A DNA stretch of 64,000 nt, from NCBI GenBank assembly GCA_009823505.1, contig VZQC01010436.1, forward strand, positions 221,789-285,788, read 5' to 3'. The stretch is from Rhizomys pruinosus (taxonomy: Eukaryota; Chordata; Mammalia; Rodentia; Spalacidae). The notes under the pieces were generated by a model. That model did no database searches. It saw only the letters and a list, made by a program, of their open reading frames with translations, and was not told the origin of the DNA. Positions 10,841 to 22,735 of this stretch are shown in pieces; positions within the stretch are counted from its first letter, which is position 1; each line of letters starts with the position of its first letter. The position numbers and the translations under genes are program-made.

Positions 10841-11638
10841 NNNNNNNNNNNNNNNNNNNNNNNNNNNNNNNNNNNNNNNNNNNNNNNNNNNNNNNNNNNN
10901 NNNNNNNNNNNNNNNNNNNNNNNNNNNNNNNNNNNNNNNNNNNNNNNNNNNNNNNNNNNNNNNNNNNNNNNNNNNNNNNNNNNNNNNNNNNNNNNNNNNN
11001 NNNNNNNNNNNNNNNNNNNNNNNNNNNNNNNNNNNNNNNNNNNNNNNNNNNNNNNNNNNNNNNNNNNNNNNNNNNNNNNNNNNNNNNNNNNNNNNNNNNN
11101 NNNNNNNNNNNNNNNNNNNNNNNNNNNNNNNNNNNNNNNNNNNNNNNNNNNNNNNNNNNNNNNNNNNNNNNNNNNNNNNNNNNNNNNNNNNNNNNNNNNN
11201 NNNNNNNNNNNNNNNNNNNNNNNNNNNNNNNNNNNNNNNNNNNNNNNNNNNNNNNNNNNNNNNNNNNNNNNNNNNNNNNNNNNNNNNNNNNNNNNNNNNN
11301 NNNNNNNNNNNNNNNNNNNNNNNNNNNNNNNNNNNNNNNNNNNNNNNNNNNNNNNNNNNNNNNNNNNNNNNNNNNNNNNNNNNNNNNNNNNNNNNNNNNN
11401 NNNNNNNNNNNNNNNNNNNNNNNNNNNNNNNNNNNNNNNNNNNNNNNNNNNNNNNNNNNNNNNNNNNNNNNNNNNNNNNNNNNNNNNNNNNNNNNNNNNN
11501 NNNNNNNNNNNNNNNNNNNNNNNNNNNNNNNNNNNNNNNNNNNNNNNNNNNNNNNNNNNNNNNNNNNNNNNNNNNNNNNNNNNNNNNNNNNNNNNNNNNN
11601 NNNNNNNNNNNNNNNNNNNNNNNNNNNNNNNNNNNNNN
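10841..11638. other. Assembly gap, 798 N
   Basis: This run of 798 unknown bases is preceded by an AT microsatellite (tatatatgtatatatatata). It is followed at once by a repeat unit also seen at 47280-47680. Open frames crossing it are artefacts of translating N. Confidence 0.99.
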
Positions 11639-11996
11639 TAGATATTTAGGTATTAAACAGTATAATATATAGCCTTTCGATCCTACTAATGAAGCACACA
11701 CAATTAGATATATAGGTATTTAAACAGTACTAATTGTTATGGTAGGTTTCTTTGGTATAGACATGGATGTTTGGATGGTATGTTAGTTCATGATTTACAT
11801 TTTCTTCTGTTAAGTATGGCAGGGTCCTCGTGTGGTTTATAACATCTCCTAACCATTAGAGGATGTAAGCTTGTGACATCAGCCATGGGTTATTCCTCCA
11901 AGGAGAGAGCTAATAGCCAATTAGATTTGGATATACAGACATATGGCTGCCACTGCTGCACAGTACTTCCAGGCAGATGAGGTGTAGCTGGTGCTG
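11639..11996. repeat. Partial copy of an unidentified dispersed repeat (also at 47.28 kb)
   Basis: About 350 bp matches 47280-47680 collinearly. Both have cctttcgatcctactaatga, then ggtatttaaac, tggcagggtc, taaccattagaggatgtaag, catgggttattcctccaagg, aatagccaattagat and ggcagatgaggtgtacct-like blocks. The start is cut by the gap. I do not recognise the family. Near 47.28 kb it belongs to a retro-inserted unit, so this may be a second copy of a retrotransposed transcript. Confidence 0.75.
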
Positions 11997-11997
11997 A

Positions 11998-12161
11998 CGG
12001 TCCAGGCGTGGTGGCTCAAACCTTTAATCGAAAGCAGTCAGGAGGCAAAATCAGGTGAGTCTCTGTGAATTCAAGGCCAGCCAGGTCTATACAAAATGTT
12101 CCAGGCCAGTTCAAGCTAACAGGAGACCCTGTCTCAAAATCATCGAAAAAAAAAAAAAAAG
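11998..12161 (+). mobile_element. B1 SINE, sense
   Basis: The copy reads tccaggcgtggtggctcaaa, then attcaaggccagccaggtct, then a degraded centre, and ends gagaccctgtctcaaaat with an A-run. It separates the dispersed repeat at its left from an L1 fragment at its right. Confidence 0.9.
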
Positions 12162-13457
12162 ATATCCAGGAAAGTAATTGAAAGATAACAAAAGACAGAA
12201 AAACATCCCAGCCTCATAAACAGGTATGAATAATGTTATGAAAATGGTTATCCTTAAAAAAAAAATGGTTATCCTACCAAATGCAATCTATCAATACAAT
12301 CCTAACACTATTTGTCATACCAGTTGAAAAAAATTCAAATTTCATATGCAAACACATAAAATAATCCTTAAGCAATAAAAGAGTTGTCAGATGCTTAGCA
12401 CCTGTCATCAAATGGTGCTAGATAACCTGGAAAGTAACATAGAAGAATAAAACTTGATCAGATCTTTCTCCGTTGAAGAGGTGCTGAAGAGGATACCTAC
12501 TTATATAGGTCAGGGGAGGGCACTTCTACATCATATCTCTCCACCTCCCAGTGACCAATTCTAGACTTCCATACTATCATGCATCATCCCAGTCCATGGG
12601 GTGTACTCAGAAAGGTGTGGTCAGACAAACAATTAGGCTCATGGTGGCAAGCCATGTGACAGGGTGTGCTCTGTACCATAGCATTGCTTAGTTTGCTAGG
12701 CAGATTGTGCTTGCATATGTGCAAGATACTCCTGAATCCAGGATTTCTGTCCCCCACAAAATACACAAAATTCAACTCCAAGTGGATGAAGGACCTCGAC
12801 AAAAGACCAGGTACACTGACATATAAGAGAGATAGTATGGAATATATTCGAACTTACAGACTCAAGGAACTTACAGTCCTTTTGAACAGGAATCCTATAA
12901 TTGAGGTAGTAAGTCCAACAATTAAAAAATAGTACCATGTTAAACTAAAGTGATCCTGTAAAACAAATGAAACCATCATTCAAGTGAGGAAAAATCAACC
13001 TACAGAATAGGAAAACATTTTATTTATTTTTTATATACTTTTTAACTTAATTTTATTTATTTCTGTATGTGTATGAATGTACTGTCTGCATGCAAGTCTG
13101 TGCACCCGTGTCGCGCAATGCCGCGGAGGTCAGAAGCGGGCGTCGGATTCCCCTGGAACTGGAGTTCTCCTGGAATTGGAGTTTCAGACGGTTCTCGGCC
13201 GCCATGTGGGTGCTGGGGATCGAACCCGGGTCCTCTGCAAGAGCAGTTGGCGCTCTTAATAGCTAGGCCATCTCTACAGCCCCAGGAAAACATTTTAACA
13301 AAATATAAGTCTGACAGAAGATTAGTATGTAGAAAATGCAAAGAATTATAATTACTAAACTTCTAACAACCCAGTTAAAAAGTGGGACAAGAAGCTGAAC
13401 AGGGAGTTTTCTAAAGATGAAACTCAAGTGGCCCAGAAATACTTTTAAAATGTTCAA
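12162..13457 (+). mobile_element. L1 ORF2 3' part, sense, interrupted by a B2
   Basis: Sense L1 ORF2 sequence with landmarks such as accaaatgcaatctatcaat, aaattcaactccaagtggat / gaaggacctcgac, and gacaagaagctgaacaggga. It is split by an antisense B2 at 13023-13284. Some internal parts (about 12430-12720) are less clearly L1 and may include another insertion. No frame survives. Confidence 0.78.
13023..13284 (-). mobile_element. B2-type SINE inserted in L1, exact TSD
   Basis: Full-length antisense B2 flanked by the exact 13-bp TSD ggaaaacatttta (13010-13022 and 13285-13297). It has the internal duplication and retains many CpGs (gtcgcgcaatgccgcgg), suggesting a fairly young copy. It interrupts an older L1. 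Confidence 0.96.
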
Positions 13458-13665
13458 TATCTTTTTTTATAAAATTATTTTTATTGTTATTAAACTTTTT
13501 TCATTTCTCAATCGAATCTAGAGTTACTTCCCTTTCCATGCCCCCCACCCCACCCGAGTCCCTGTACTCTGCCATACATGTCCTGCATCTTTTTTCTGAA
13601 CTCGCCAGAATTTGTTCCATTTCTTTTTGTTATTATTTTCTAGTCCTACGTATATTGCTTCAGTA

Positions 13666-13697
<32 letters not shown>

Positions 13698-14045
13698 ATA
13701 TATATATGTATAATTCCTTTTGAATTAAAGGACTATTTGATCCTAAAAAATATGTCTTATTTTCCTTAAGGAAGTACTCAAAGGTTCCTATTTGGCAATC
13801 CCAAACAACTAGCAATCCTGCACTTTGTGCTCCACATTGGGGTTTTTCTTTCCCATGGTCCCCCAAATGAGTCCAGTAAAAGCCACAACCTGTCGTGGAT
13901 CACCCCCCCCTTATTTTTGGCCAACTGACCGCATCCATGTTACAGCTGAGGTAATCCAACATTTGCTGTCAATATTCTGATGAGGCTGAATTTCCATTTA
14001 TCTGCTTTAGTTCAGCAACCTTGTTATCTCAGCATTCCCATCCAG
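13457..14045 (-). mobile_element. L1 3' UTR, antisense
   Basis: The pyrimidine-rich stretch cttccctttccatgcccccc and the block ggcaatcccaaacaactagc match the L1 3' UTR at 26.5-27.3 kb, a different 3'-UTR type from the one at 60.7 kb. It contains a (TA)n run at about 13667-13706. No coding sequence. Confidence 0.82.
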
Positions 14046-14202
14046 TCAACATTGGGAAGTAAAAAAATAAAGAAAATAAATTAAAAAGCTGATACATCAT
14101 AACGTCTATGAGGGGTGCCAAAAGGCATGGCAATCCACAAGAATAATGCACATGCCTGTTTTTAATATGTGTTGTTAACCACTAGGATATGCATATCATA
14201 AA

Positions 14203-14425
14203 TGGAAAAAGAGGAGTAACTCAGTGCTTAAGAGCACAGGCTGCTCTTGCAAAGGACCTGGGATTAAATCCTAAAACTCACATAGCATTTAACAACCATT
14301 TATAACTCTGGCTCCAGGGCACTCATCTGCCTCCTCTGGCTTCCATTGGAATTGCCTACACCTAGTGCACTTAAACAAACACAACCAAATCACTCATATA
14401 CATTAAATATAAATAAATCAAAGAA
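14203..14425 (+). mobile_element. Old B2/B3-related SINE
   Basis: Decayed tRNA-SINE layout: taactcagtgcttaagagca, ctgctcttgcaaaggacct, a broken B-box (gggattaaatcc), caaccatttataactctggc and a weak A-rich tail. It is well diverged from the other B2 copies. Confidence 0.7.
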
Positions 14426-15650
14426 TTTGAAGATTCAACTAAAGTAAATAAGAAAAATGCATCAGAGTTAATCTAGATATTCCATGGTGTTGGTCTATCT
14501 TGAATATTTTTAAATTTTGCATTAATATAAATTTTTACAAACACTTTCTTCCCTCTAATATTTGAGTGATAAATTTACTGATTATACATTTTTAGCTACA
14601 TCCACAGTGCAAAATTTCCTAAATAGGACAATCTCTTAATTCTATGCCATACAGTCTCATAATCTGATGATTAAGGCTTAACACCGAGGTCCAGAAAATC
14701 TATAAATTATATTCATCCTCTTTTCTTTGTAGACATAGCACCTCTATACATCCTCTGTATATACCACAAAATCATATAGGGTGTGTTTACAATGTGTGAC
14801 ATTATGATGGTTTATAAGCCAAGTTTATGAGTATGCTTTCTCCTATATAAAATATTTTATCTTCATATTCCATGAAAGATAATGTTCCTTATTGCTGATG
14901 CTTTCAAAACATGAAATCATTTCCAGAAACTTAGTATACATTGAATGTTTTCTAGTGATTAGAATACCAAATGAATATATGTAGTAATTATAAATTTTAT
15001 GGATACGTCTATATCATAGAATTTGAATTATTTAATAAATTCTCATTTAATAGCTACTCTGTTACTTGTAGAAATCCCAGCAACTCAAATTGAAGCAATA
15101 TGAAATAAATAAATACTAGGCAAGCAAGCACACTGTTCAATATTCTGTCTGAAAAAAATAAACTATTGAACAGTAGAACTTAAATCTTGCAGTGTTCATA
15201 GCCACATTCAAAGAAGGAAGCAATGAATTTAGCATAATTTTGAAATAAAATCCATTACCTTATGTTTTGAAAGAAACTCCTACACCCATTTAAAATGCTT
15301 CCTTACACATTCCATCTATCTGTTTACTGAGTTGCCACTATCTGGATTTGCACCTTAGGATTTGTACACAGGGCATCAGAGTTCCAATCCATGACAGGAT
15401 TTTCAAAGTGGAAGAAGTAATTTACTTTTTTGTTTGTTTTTAAAATTAAATTTTAGAGTCGATGATTTTTTTACATGTCCTGACTTACCAGTACTTCATA
15501 TCCAGGAAACTAGAAGAAACTGTGGTAAGTGCACTCAATCTCAACAGCAAATACAAATGTCAAATTGGATGCTATTCCTTAATATATGGGCTGTATTATG
15601 TACCTTATCAATAAGGATAACTATATACATTCTACAAGTATATTTCAGTT
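14426..15650. other. AT-rich unique sequence
   Basis: No repeat family or gene recognised. Short frames at its right end have no motif. One mild pyrimidine/purine asymmetry is the only structure I see. Confidence 0.45.
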
Positions 15651-15832
15651 TTATTTATTTCTTTATTTAATTTTTGGTGTATGAGTGCTTTGACTGAATG
15701 TAAGTGCCCTCAGAAGTTACAATAGGTCATCAGATCCCCTTCAACTGGATGGTTATTAACTACTGTGTTAGGGCAGGGAATTGAACCAGGGTCTTAGCGC
15801 TCTTAACCACAGAGCTAACTTTCCAGCTGTGA
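15651..15832 (-). mobile_element. Old B2/B3-related SINE, antisense
   Basis: A T-rich left end is followed by gtgtatgagtgctttgactg, tcagatccccttcaactgga, the B-box complement attgaaccagggtctta and gctcttaaccacagagctaa, in B2/B3 order. It is diverged, and the TSD is not clear. Confidence 0.75.
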
Positions 15833-15894
15833 GGATTTTATTTGCTTGTTTGCCAAGACAATATTTGAAAATATTTTCTTTTGTTTCATTTTTA

Positions 15895-16012
15895 ATAGGA
15901 TCTCCCTGTAATGTCAGCTGGTCTGGGCTCACTCTATATATTAGTATGGCCTCCATCTCATACTCTTCTGTCTCTTGAGTGTTGGGATCAAATATTTTTA
16001 CCAGAGCACATG
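15895..16012 (-). mobile_element. Degenerate B1 SINE fragment (probable)
   Basis: The stretch gatctccctgtaatgtcagc followed by tggtctgggctcactc resembles antisense B1, and cttgagtgttgggatcaa resembles the B1 left arm. Heavy divergence makes this a tentative call. Confidence 0.45.
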
Positions 16013-16384
16013 GATCTATGAGTTTTTTGTTTTTTGTTTTTTAAGATGAAATAAAATTATCTATTTGTGGAACTTAACTTAAGGATAGTGCAAAATTAAT
16101 CCCATTACTCTCTGTCATATATTTGAGAAATGAATAAGTAAGCATGAAATATAATTAAGAAAGCCATGAAGTTGGCCAAGTCAGTAAAGTGATTAACATA
16201 ATCCTGGTAAAGGATTTTACAATGTACGTGTTGCATCCCAGAGCCTAGAGTTTTACTTTAGGGACAAATGTTTACGACTTTTGTTTGTTTGGTTGGTTTA
16301 GAATTGAGTAGGTTTTAGACATGTAATCACAATACCTGCATGGGAAAAGCACATAATAAATCTCCACCAAATGCTATTAGTCCT

Positions 16385-18080
16385 ATAGAAGACCATACAA
16401 AGGAATCTCCCTGGAATGAAACCAAGACATGGATCTTAGAAGAACAAAGATAGACATAATCAAAGAAATCAAAGAATATAAAGAACAAATCAGAGAACTA
16501 AATGGAGAGAATGAAAAACTCAGGAAGGAACTAGGGGGAAATAATAACGAACTACAGAAGGAACTAGAGGAAGAGAATGACAAACACTGAAAAGAACTAG
16601 AGGAAATGAATGAATAGAAACACTGAAAAGATCCCATGCTGAAATGAAAAATGAAACCAGCCAGCAAGAAAGGAGTAAAGAGCTGAACAGAGACTTCACA
16701 ATTGAGGAAGTAAAGATGGCTGAGAAACATCTTAAAAAGTGTTCAACATTGGGGCTGGAGAGATGGCTTAGCAGTTAAGAGTGCTGACTGCTCTTGCAGA
16801 GGACCCGGGTTTGATCCCCAGCACCCACATGGCAGCTGAGAATCATCTTTAACTCCGGTTCCAGAGGAATTCATGCCCTCTTCTGACCTCCACGGCATTG
16901 CACAACACGGGAGCACAAACCTACATGCAGACCGTACATTCACACACATAAAAGAATAAATGAAAAAAATTTAAAAAGTGTTCAACATCATAAATAACTA
17001 AGGAAATGCAAATTAAAACCACTATAAGATATCATCTCACTCCAATAAGACTGACTAAGATCAAGAAAAGAAATGAAATCAAATGCTGGAGATGTTGTGG
17101 GGAAAGGGGAACAATTATTCACTGCTTGTGGGAATGCAAACTCATACAACCACTATGGAAAGCAGTGTGGAGAACCCTTAAAAGACTCAAAACGAACCTA
17201 CTAGCTGACCCAGTCATATCACTCCTGGGTATATAACCACAAGACTCATCCAACCAGAGAGATACATGTACATCCATGTTCATTGCAGCTCTTTTCACAA
17301 TAGTGAAGAGCTGGAACCAACCCAAGTTCCCTTCTTCCAATGAGTGAATAGAGAAAATGTGGTCTATCTACACAATGGAGTTTTATGCAGCTGTAAAGAA
17401 AGATGACATCATGAAATTTGCAGGTAAATAGATGGAACTATAAGATATTATGCTAAGTGAAGTAACAGAGTCCCAGAAAAACAAAAGTGGAATGGTATCC
17501 CTCATTTGTGGATGCTAGCACCAAGTACATACTTGTAAAGCAAACTAAGTAGCATTAAGTTATATTTCTCTTTATCTAAAAGGGACTGTGCTCTTAGAAC
17601 GCAAATCCCTTAATGTGCTCTAGAATTAACCTACCACTTATTTTCAGACTTTATAATTTTGGTATATGGGTGGAGGGCATATATGTGTATTTTAGAGTAA
17701 TATAAAATTAAAAGGGAAAAAGGTGAATCCTGAAATATGATTTGGAAATAACATGCAGTTTATTTTCAGATGACAAGATTTTAATATATGTGTCACACAC
17801 ACACACACACACACATATGCATATATTGAAACAATATGGATTGAAGGGAACAACTGCAACAAAAGAACTGGAACAGGGGACCGACTTAGCAGTAAAATTC
17901 TTCCCCCCCCAAATAATCCTTTGTTTTGAAAAAATTTGAAAAGACACAGAAGGAGATACAGGACATGTATGGCAGACTGCATGAACTCAGGAGGGGTGGG
18001 GGGCATGGAGGGGGAAATGAGTCTGGATTGAACTGAGGAGTGGTGTATGAAATGCACAAAACTTTAATAAAATATTTAGA
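16385..18080 (+). mobile_element. L1 with internal deletion joining ORF1 to the ORF2 C-terminus
   Basis: The left part (about 16430-16675) is a purine-rich repeat of gaactagaggaa/gaatga units typical of the L1 ORF1 coiled coil. At about 16678 it passes directly to the ORF2 C-terminal region (agctgaacagagacttcaca). After a B2 insertion, 17006-17236 encodes ...CWRCCGERGTIIHCLWEC..., which keeps the L1 ORF2 cysteine-histidine pattern C-X3-C-X7-H-X4-C. The 3' UTR follows with a (CA)n at 17795-17815 and a G-rich tract, ending tgaaatgcacaaaactttaa / taaaa. The endonuclease and reverse transcriptase are absent. Confidence 0.9.
16750..16969 (+). mobile_element. B2-type SINE inserted in L1, long TSD
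   Basis: Sense B2 flanked by ttaaaaagtgttcaacat on both sides (ending 16749, and again 16972-16989). It lacks the internal duplication. It sits inside the ORF2 remnant, so it post-dates that L1. Confidence 0.95.
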
Positions 18081-20459
18081 AAAGAACTGTGCATATTTAT
18101 AAACAAGAATTTTAATTAAATTCTAAAATGAAAGAAAAAAGAATGGTAGCAAAGTATATATCAGTTAAATTTGTAAGTATTCACAAGGCATGTAGGAGAA
18201 GGACAAACATAACAAACCTTTTAAAAATGTGTATTACTGAAAATGATGTGCATATTCTGTTAATTGCAAACATCTCAACTGCATTCGAATGTGCTGAGAG
18301 AATAATTATCCCAATTTAACAAAATATACTGCTAGTTATTTTCAAGTTTAATTGGCAGAAACCAATTTATTGCAAATAAATTGGTTTGGATCAGAATTTT
18401 AGAAGTTATCAGTCCTTCATGGTGAGGCAATATGGAGGAGCATCTGAGTGTGTGCAGTGTGAGAATGTGGAAGAGACTCTTGACATGTGTGCACATGGCC
18501 ATTGATAAATCAGAGAATGTTGCTATAGCTAGGAGCTGAGAGTCCTAAAAACTCCCATCCTCAATGAACTTCTTCTACCATCTGGGCCTCATGTATTAAT
18601 ATTCAAGACAATCCCAAAATAGTGTCACCAGCTGAGGAACAAGCATTCCAAAAAAGCCTGCAGGGAACATTTTTTTATTCAGTCTTTAATCAGCATGAAT
18701 TGCAGAAGTTATTGAAAATAAAAAAAATGAACGCATTTCTAATACTTTATAAATTTCTTTAAGGGTCCAAGTTTATGTTAATAAGAAAACTCTGAAGCTA
18801 TTTTTTTTAGTCAGACAAAATTTTAATTATATATATAATATATATAATGTATAACATATAATATATAATTGGAATGCAGACATGACAAAACAGAAACATA
18901 ATTCAATATTGTAGACACAGTGACTAAATTTTCTTTCATTTGTCTATGAAAATTGTCAGGATTTCCCACAGCTAACTGGCAATGGAAATTTGTTTGTGGT
19001 AGATAATGAGTTAATATGCTTTTAAGGAAGAATGCACCAAGTACAGTGAGGTAATAGAGACCTTGTCACTGAAAATCACCATGGATAATGAATGCCAAAG
19101 ATGCTGCCTGCCTCCAGTTATATCCACAAAATCATTCAGTGCTGTTGCTTCACATGGAACTTGAAAATGAAATAAATGTGCAACTTTCAAATTTATAATA
19201 ATTACTTCATGATTTTATAGTTGTGGGAAACAATAGTATGGTTAATAAATTTAAGCTGTTAACTATTTTACATAAAATATTAATTACCAAAAATCTGTGC
19301 TAAAATATTTTATGGCTTGTCTACATAAAATTGCACACTTCTCTCATTTGTAATTTGAGTCCAAAAAAAGCTGAACGAAAGTATTTTCAACAATGCATTA
19401 TTTCAAGTTTCATTGAAAATATTCCCTTGCAGATTTTATATTTCAGGGCAAGTTAGAAGAAAATATACAGAGATAAATTTTATTTTACATACTAAGGATA
19501 CCCAGATGTCTATTTGTTAAAATTTCATCTGAATCAAATTCTGTTCTCATTGTGCCACAACATATGAATAGGTAATTATGTATAATTCATCATTTTTTCC
19601 ATAAGCAGAAAGTATTCCCAAGTATGGTCTATAGAGCTGAACACAATACCATCTTTTGTCAATAATGACTAGTGTTCTCATAAAAAATATAGCTCAAATT
19701 GCTCCATTCTCCTTTGGCTATTCATGATGGTCAGGAATAAAATAGACAAATATAGTGTCTTCTTATATCCTACTTTTTATCTTTGTCTATCTGATCTGAA
19801 TTCCAAAGCAGAGAAAACATGTAGACTTTCCAAAAGCCATAGCACAGATAACATATATAAAGAATCTGTTTTCTAGGTTGAAAATTGTCCTTCCATTTTC
19901 ATTGTGGAATTTATTTAAATGAAAAATCCTCTGCATTACCTTTTGAGGTGGATATTATTAAATTTTATTAAAATTTCTTTCAGATAGCATTGTCGATGTG
20001 TTGCTGAGTAATGTACTACACAGTAAGTAGATTCTGATATTGCAATAATGACTTTTATTTTATTGATAAAAGTTCAAGTGCGGATATCTACTATGAACAT
20101 ACTGCTTAACAGTTGTAATTTTCATTTTTTTTCTTAATTTTAAGTGTTACTATCACAGTACTTTCATTACAAACTTAACATGTAAATTAAATTAGTTATG
20201 TGTACCATTGCAATTTCAGCAACATCATTAGTAACTATTATTCAATTAAATTTGAAATAGACAGGTATTTGAGATATTTTACTTCATCACAAAATACAAA
20301 GAAATAGCACTTTCATAAATGTCTAATTTTAAATCTAATGTGATTTCTAGTGATAAATATTCAAACAAAGGATATGTTTTAATATTTTCATACAGTGCTT
20401 TTTCCTATAGATTATGTAATGCCACAATTTGCTTAATCAGTAAATAAAAATATTCTTGA
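18081..20459. other. AT-rich unique sequence
   Basis: About 2.4 kb without a recognisable mobile element or gene. A self-complementary AT stretch lies at about 18825-18870. No reading frame is supported. Confidence 0.5.
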
Positions 20460-20655
20460 TAGGCTAACCAGACCCCAGCAGAAGAGCTTACAATGAGGGA
20501 CATGTGGGTACAAAAGCTTGATTTGATAGGACTTAGTGAATGAAATCTGCTGGGGGTGGGGGACTTCTACTGTATAGTGCAGATGGTGGCAGGCTTATAA
20601 ATGTAGTTAAAATTTCTTGTATGAAATGCACAAAAACTCAATAAAACTATAAATT
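20460..20655 (+). mobile_element. L1 3' UTR end fragment, sense
   Basis: It contains gggacatgtgggtacaaaag and a G-rich patch (tgctgggggtgggggac). It ends tatgaaatgcacaaaaactc followed by aataaaactataaa, the usual L1 3' terminus. Similar wording (gggacatatgggtacaaaaa) occurs at about 61265. Confidence 0.72.
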
Positions 20656-20716
20656 AAGAAGATACATGTGCACTAAACATTTATAATGGCTTAAAATATT
20701 CCACTTTGACATATCA
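20656..20716. repeat. 61-bp direct repeat, left copy (candidate L1 TSD)
   Basis: The sequence beginning aagaagatacatgtgcacta recurs at 21183-21243, offset 527, with only two differences in 61 bases. The pair brackets an L1 3' fragment exactly, the position of a TSD, but it is unusually long. Confidence 0.9.
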
Positions 20717-21182
20717 ACAGCTCCAGAGAAAGTAGACTGTTTTGTTTCTCATCCACCTGTGCTCCTTTTCTAAGCCTAGTGAACAATCTGCGGAAGAGGG
20801 GGCGTGGTAGAATGTAAGGGCTGCGATTGGGGTGAATGGTGAAACTACAGCAATATAGTCTGGACACTCATTTGATCAACTTGATTGAACATACAAGCTC
20901 CCCCTGCTGGATGGTGGGACCCATGGGCTGTGTGGGTTTGGGCACAACTGCTTGCAAATTGTTTTTATGTGAAGGATGCTTGTACTCATAAATTATCACT
21001 TATTGTTAAAAAATGAAAAAAAAAACTGAGAGAAAGATGCAGGACAGTTATGGCAGAATGCATGATCTTGGATGGGGTGGGGTGGGGGGAAGGGAAAGGG
21101 AAATATGCCTGAACTGAATTGGAAAATGATGTATGAAATACACAAAGCATCAATAAAAAAAAAGAAAAGAAACTGAAAAAAA
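20717..21182 (+). mobile_element. 5'-truncated L1 3' UTR insertion, sense
   Basis: It runs from within the L1 3' UTR through gttgaacatacaagctcc-like sequence and the G-rich tract (ggatggggtggggtgggggg). It ends tgaaatacacaaagcatcaa / taaaa followed by A-rich tail sequence. It matches the antisense L1 at 60.66-61.2 kb. The flanking 61-bp repeats mark the insertion. Confidence 0.9.
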
Positions 21183-21243
21183 AAGAAGATACCTATGCAC
21201 TAAACATTTATAATGGCTTAAAATATTCCACTTTGACATATCA
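21183..21243. repeat. 61-bp direct repeat, right copy (candidate L1 TSD)
   Basis: Partner of 20656-20716. It follows immediately after the A-rich tail of the L1 fragment. Confidence 0.9.
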
Positions 21244-22450
21244 TCTAGTCCTTTATATTATAAATTAGTTTTGTTAAATCATTAAATTTTCATGATAGTC
21301 AGCATTTAAATTAAGTCAAATCCCTCCATCCCATAATTATTTCCCCCAAAGCAAATAACTTCTTTTTATTTTTCAGTTCAATCTTGTTTACTATTGATTC
21401 CATCTAACCTTGTCGTTATTGCTGTAAAAGATTAAATCAAAGGAATATATCAAAAAAAGCATAAATCATGATGTTTCTCTGCTCATTTCCTCCAATGCAC
21501 ATTACTGGTTATAGATGTTATAAATGGTGCTGGCATGTATAGACATAACTAGTGAAAGCAGGAATCTCTCTGCAGTGTTTCTAGCAACTCTATTCATTGA
21601 AATGTTTCTACCTGACATTTCCACCTGCAGAGACTCATTACACTGCTGCCACCACTATTTCCAAGACAGGCCCATATTGAAGAAGATACTCAAATAGTCC
21701 ACCACACAAACAAATTTCTTATCTATGATCTGTATAACAATTTATTTTAATGTCACGGACACAAAATATAGTAATTCTTAATTGTCATAGATTTTAAAGT
21801 TTTCAATTTCAGTAAGAACAGTGTCTATTTACATATACTTGAATAAATATACTTGAATATTTTATCCATGTGGCCTTCTATATATGTATCCATCCACTTA
21901 TGCAAACGTCAATGCATAAAAATAGTTTTTGTCTAAGAATGTTTTGTTTATATAAGTAATTAATTTTCTTTCTCAGTTTAAAGTGTTGTTTTACTTTCCA
22001 GGAGTGTGGTGGGATGAATGAGGTGAGAAACAAATGAATATTTCTAACACAAAATACTGGTTAGGTCAATTAATTGATTTTTAAATACTGGGGCCACCCA
22101 AACATAAACTTCTTGTTCATTTTTATATAATAAATACAGTTTAATTCTGACTCATCATAATCAAGATAATTATATGATATTATGGATTCATAAAAGTGAA
22201 GAGTGAATTCTAAGTAGAATTACTCAATGATTTTCACATAGCTTATTAGTGACATTCTCTGAGAAATACTACTAAAATTTTTGACATTCATACATGAGTA
22301 TTAAAATTCTAAGTCACAAAAGTCAAATACCACTCTGTTTCTGAAAAATTGTTAATATATTAAGCTATGTTTACGTATTTTAATATAATACCTCTAACAA
22401 AACATTAAAGATTAATCCATTAGCCCTTCCTAAAACAAAATAATTATCAT
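21244..22450. other. AT-rich unique sequence
   Basis: No recognisable gene or repeat. A somewhat more balanced patch near 21590-21680 has no supported frame. Confidence 0.45.
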
Positions 22451-22454
22451 TTAA

Positions 22455-22603
22455 ACACAATCTTTGAGATGGCTCAGAAAGTAAAGGTGTTTGATTTCAA
22501 GCCTGAATACCTGAGTAGTATCTTTGGGTCCCATATGGTAGAAGGAGTGTACTCACTCCTGAATATTCTACTTTGCCCTCCACGTGTAGATAGATGTTCA
22601 CCC
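22455..22603 (+). mobile_element. tRNA-derived SINE (B3/B4-type head)
   Basis: It reads gagatggctcagaaagtaaa, then caagcctgaatacctgagta, then gggtcccatatggtagaagg, and ends in a CA-rich tail. This is the 'keyed to caagcctg' SINE type in rodents rather than classic B2. The exact subfamily is uncertain. Confidence 0.7.
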
Positions 22604-22620
22604 ATACACACACACACACA

Positions 22621-22657
<37 letters not shown>

Positions 22658-22735
22658 GGAGAGAAACAGAGACAGAGACAGACAGAGACAGACAGACAGA
22701 CAGACAGACACAGACTCAGAAACAAAGACAGAGAT
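22604..22735. repeat. Compound microsatellite (CA)n-(GACA)n
   Basis: A long CA run, with one tca interruption, passes into gagacagaga and then cagacagacagaca units. It grew on the tail of the SINE at its left. Long frames on both strands here are repeat translations. Confidence 0.95.

Noticed and set aside
10799..11701. Long minus-strand open frame of 300 codons
   Set aside because: Almost all of it is translated N from the assembly gap.
13057..13351. Frames of about 94 codons on both strands, and similar frames at other B2 copies
   Set aside because: They are chance openings in B2 SINEs. The same peptide-like strings recur at each copy in several frames.
16383..16730. Serine/phenylalanine-rich minus-strand frame of 115 codons
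   Set aside because: It is the antisense of the purine-rich L1 ORF1 coiled-coil region.
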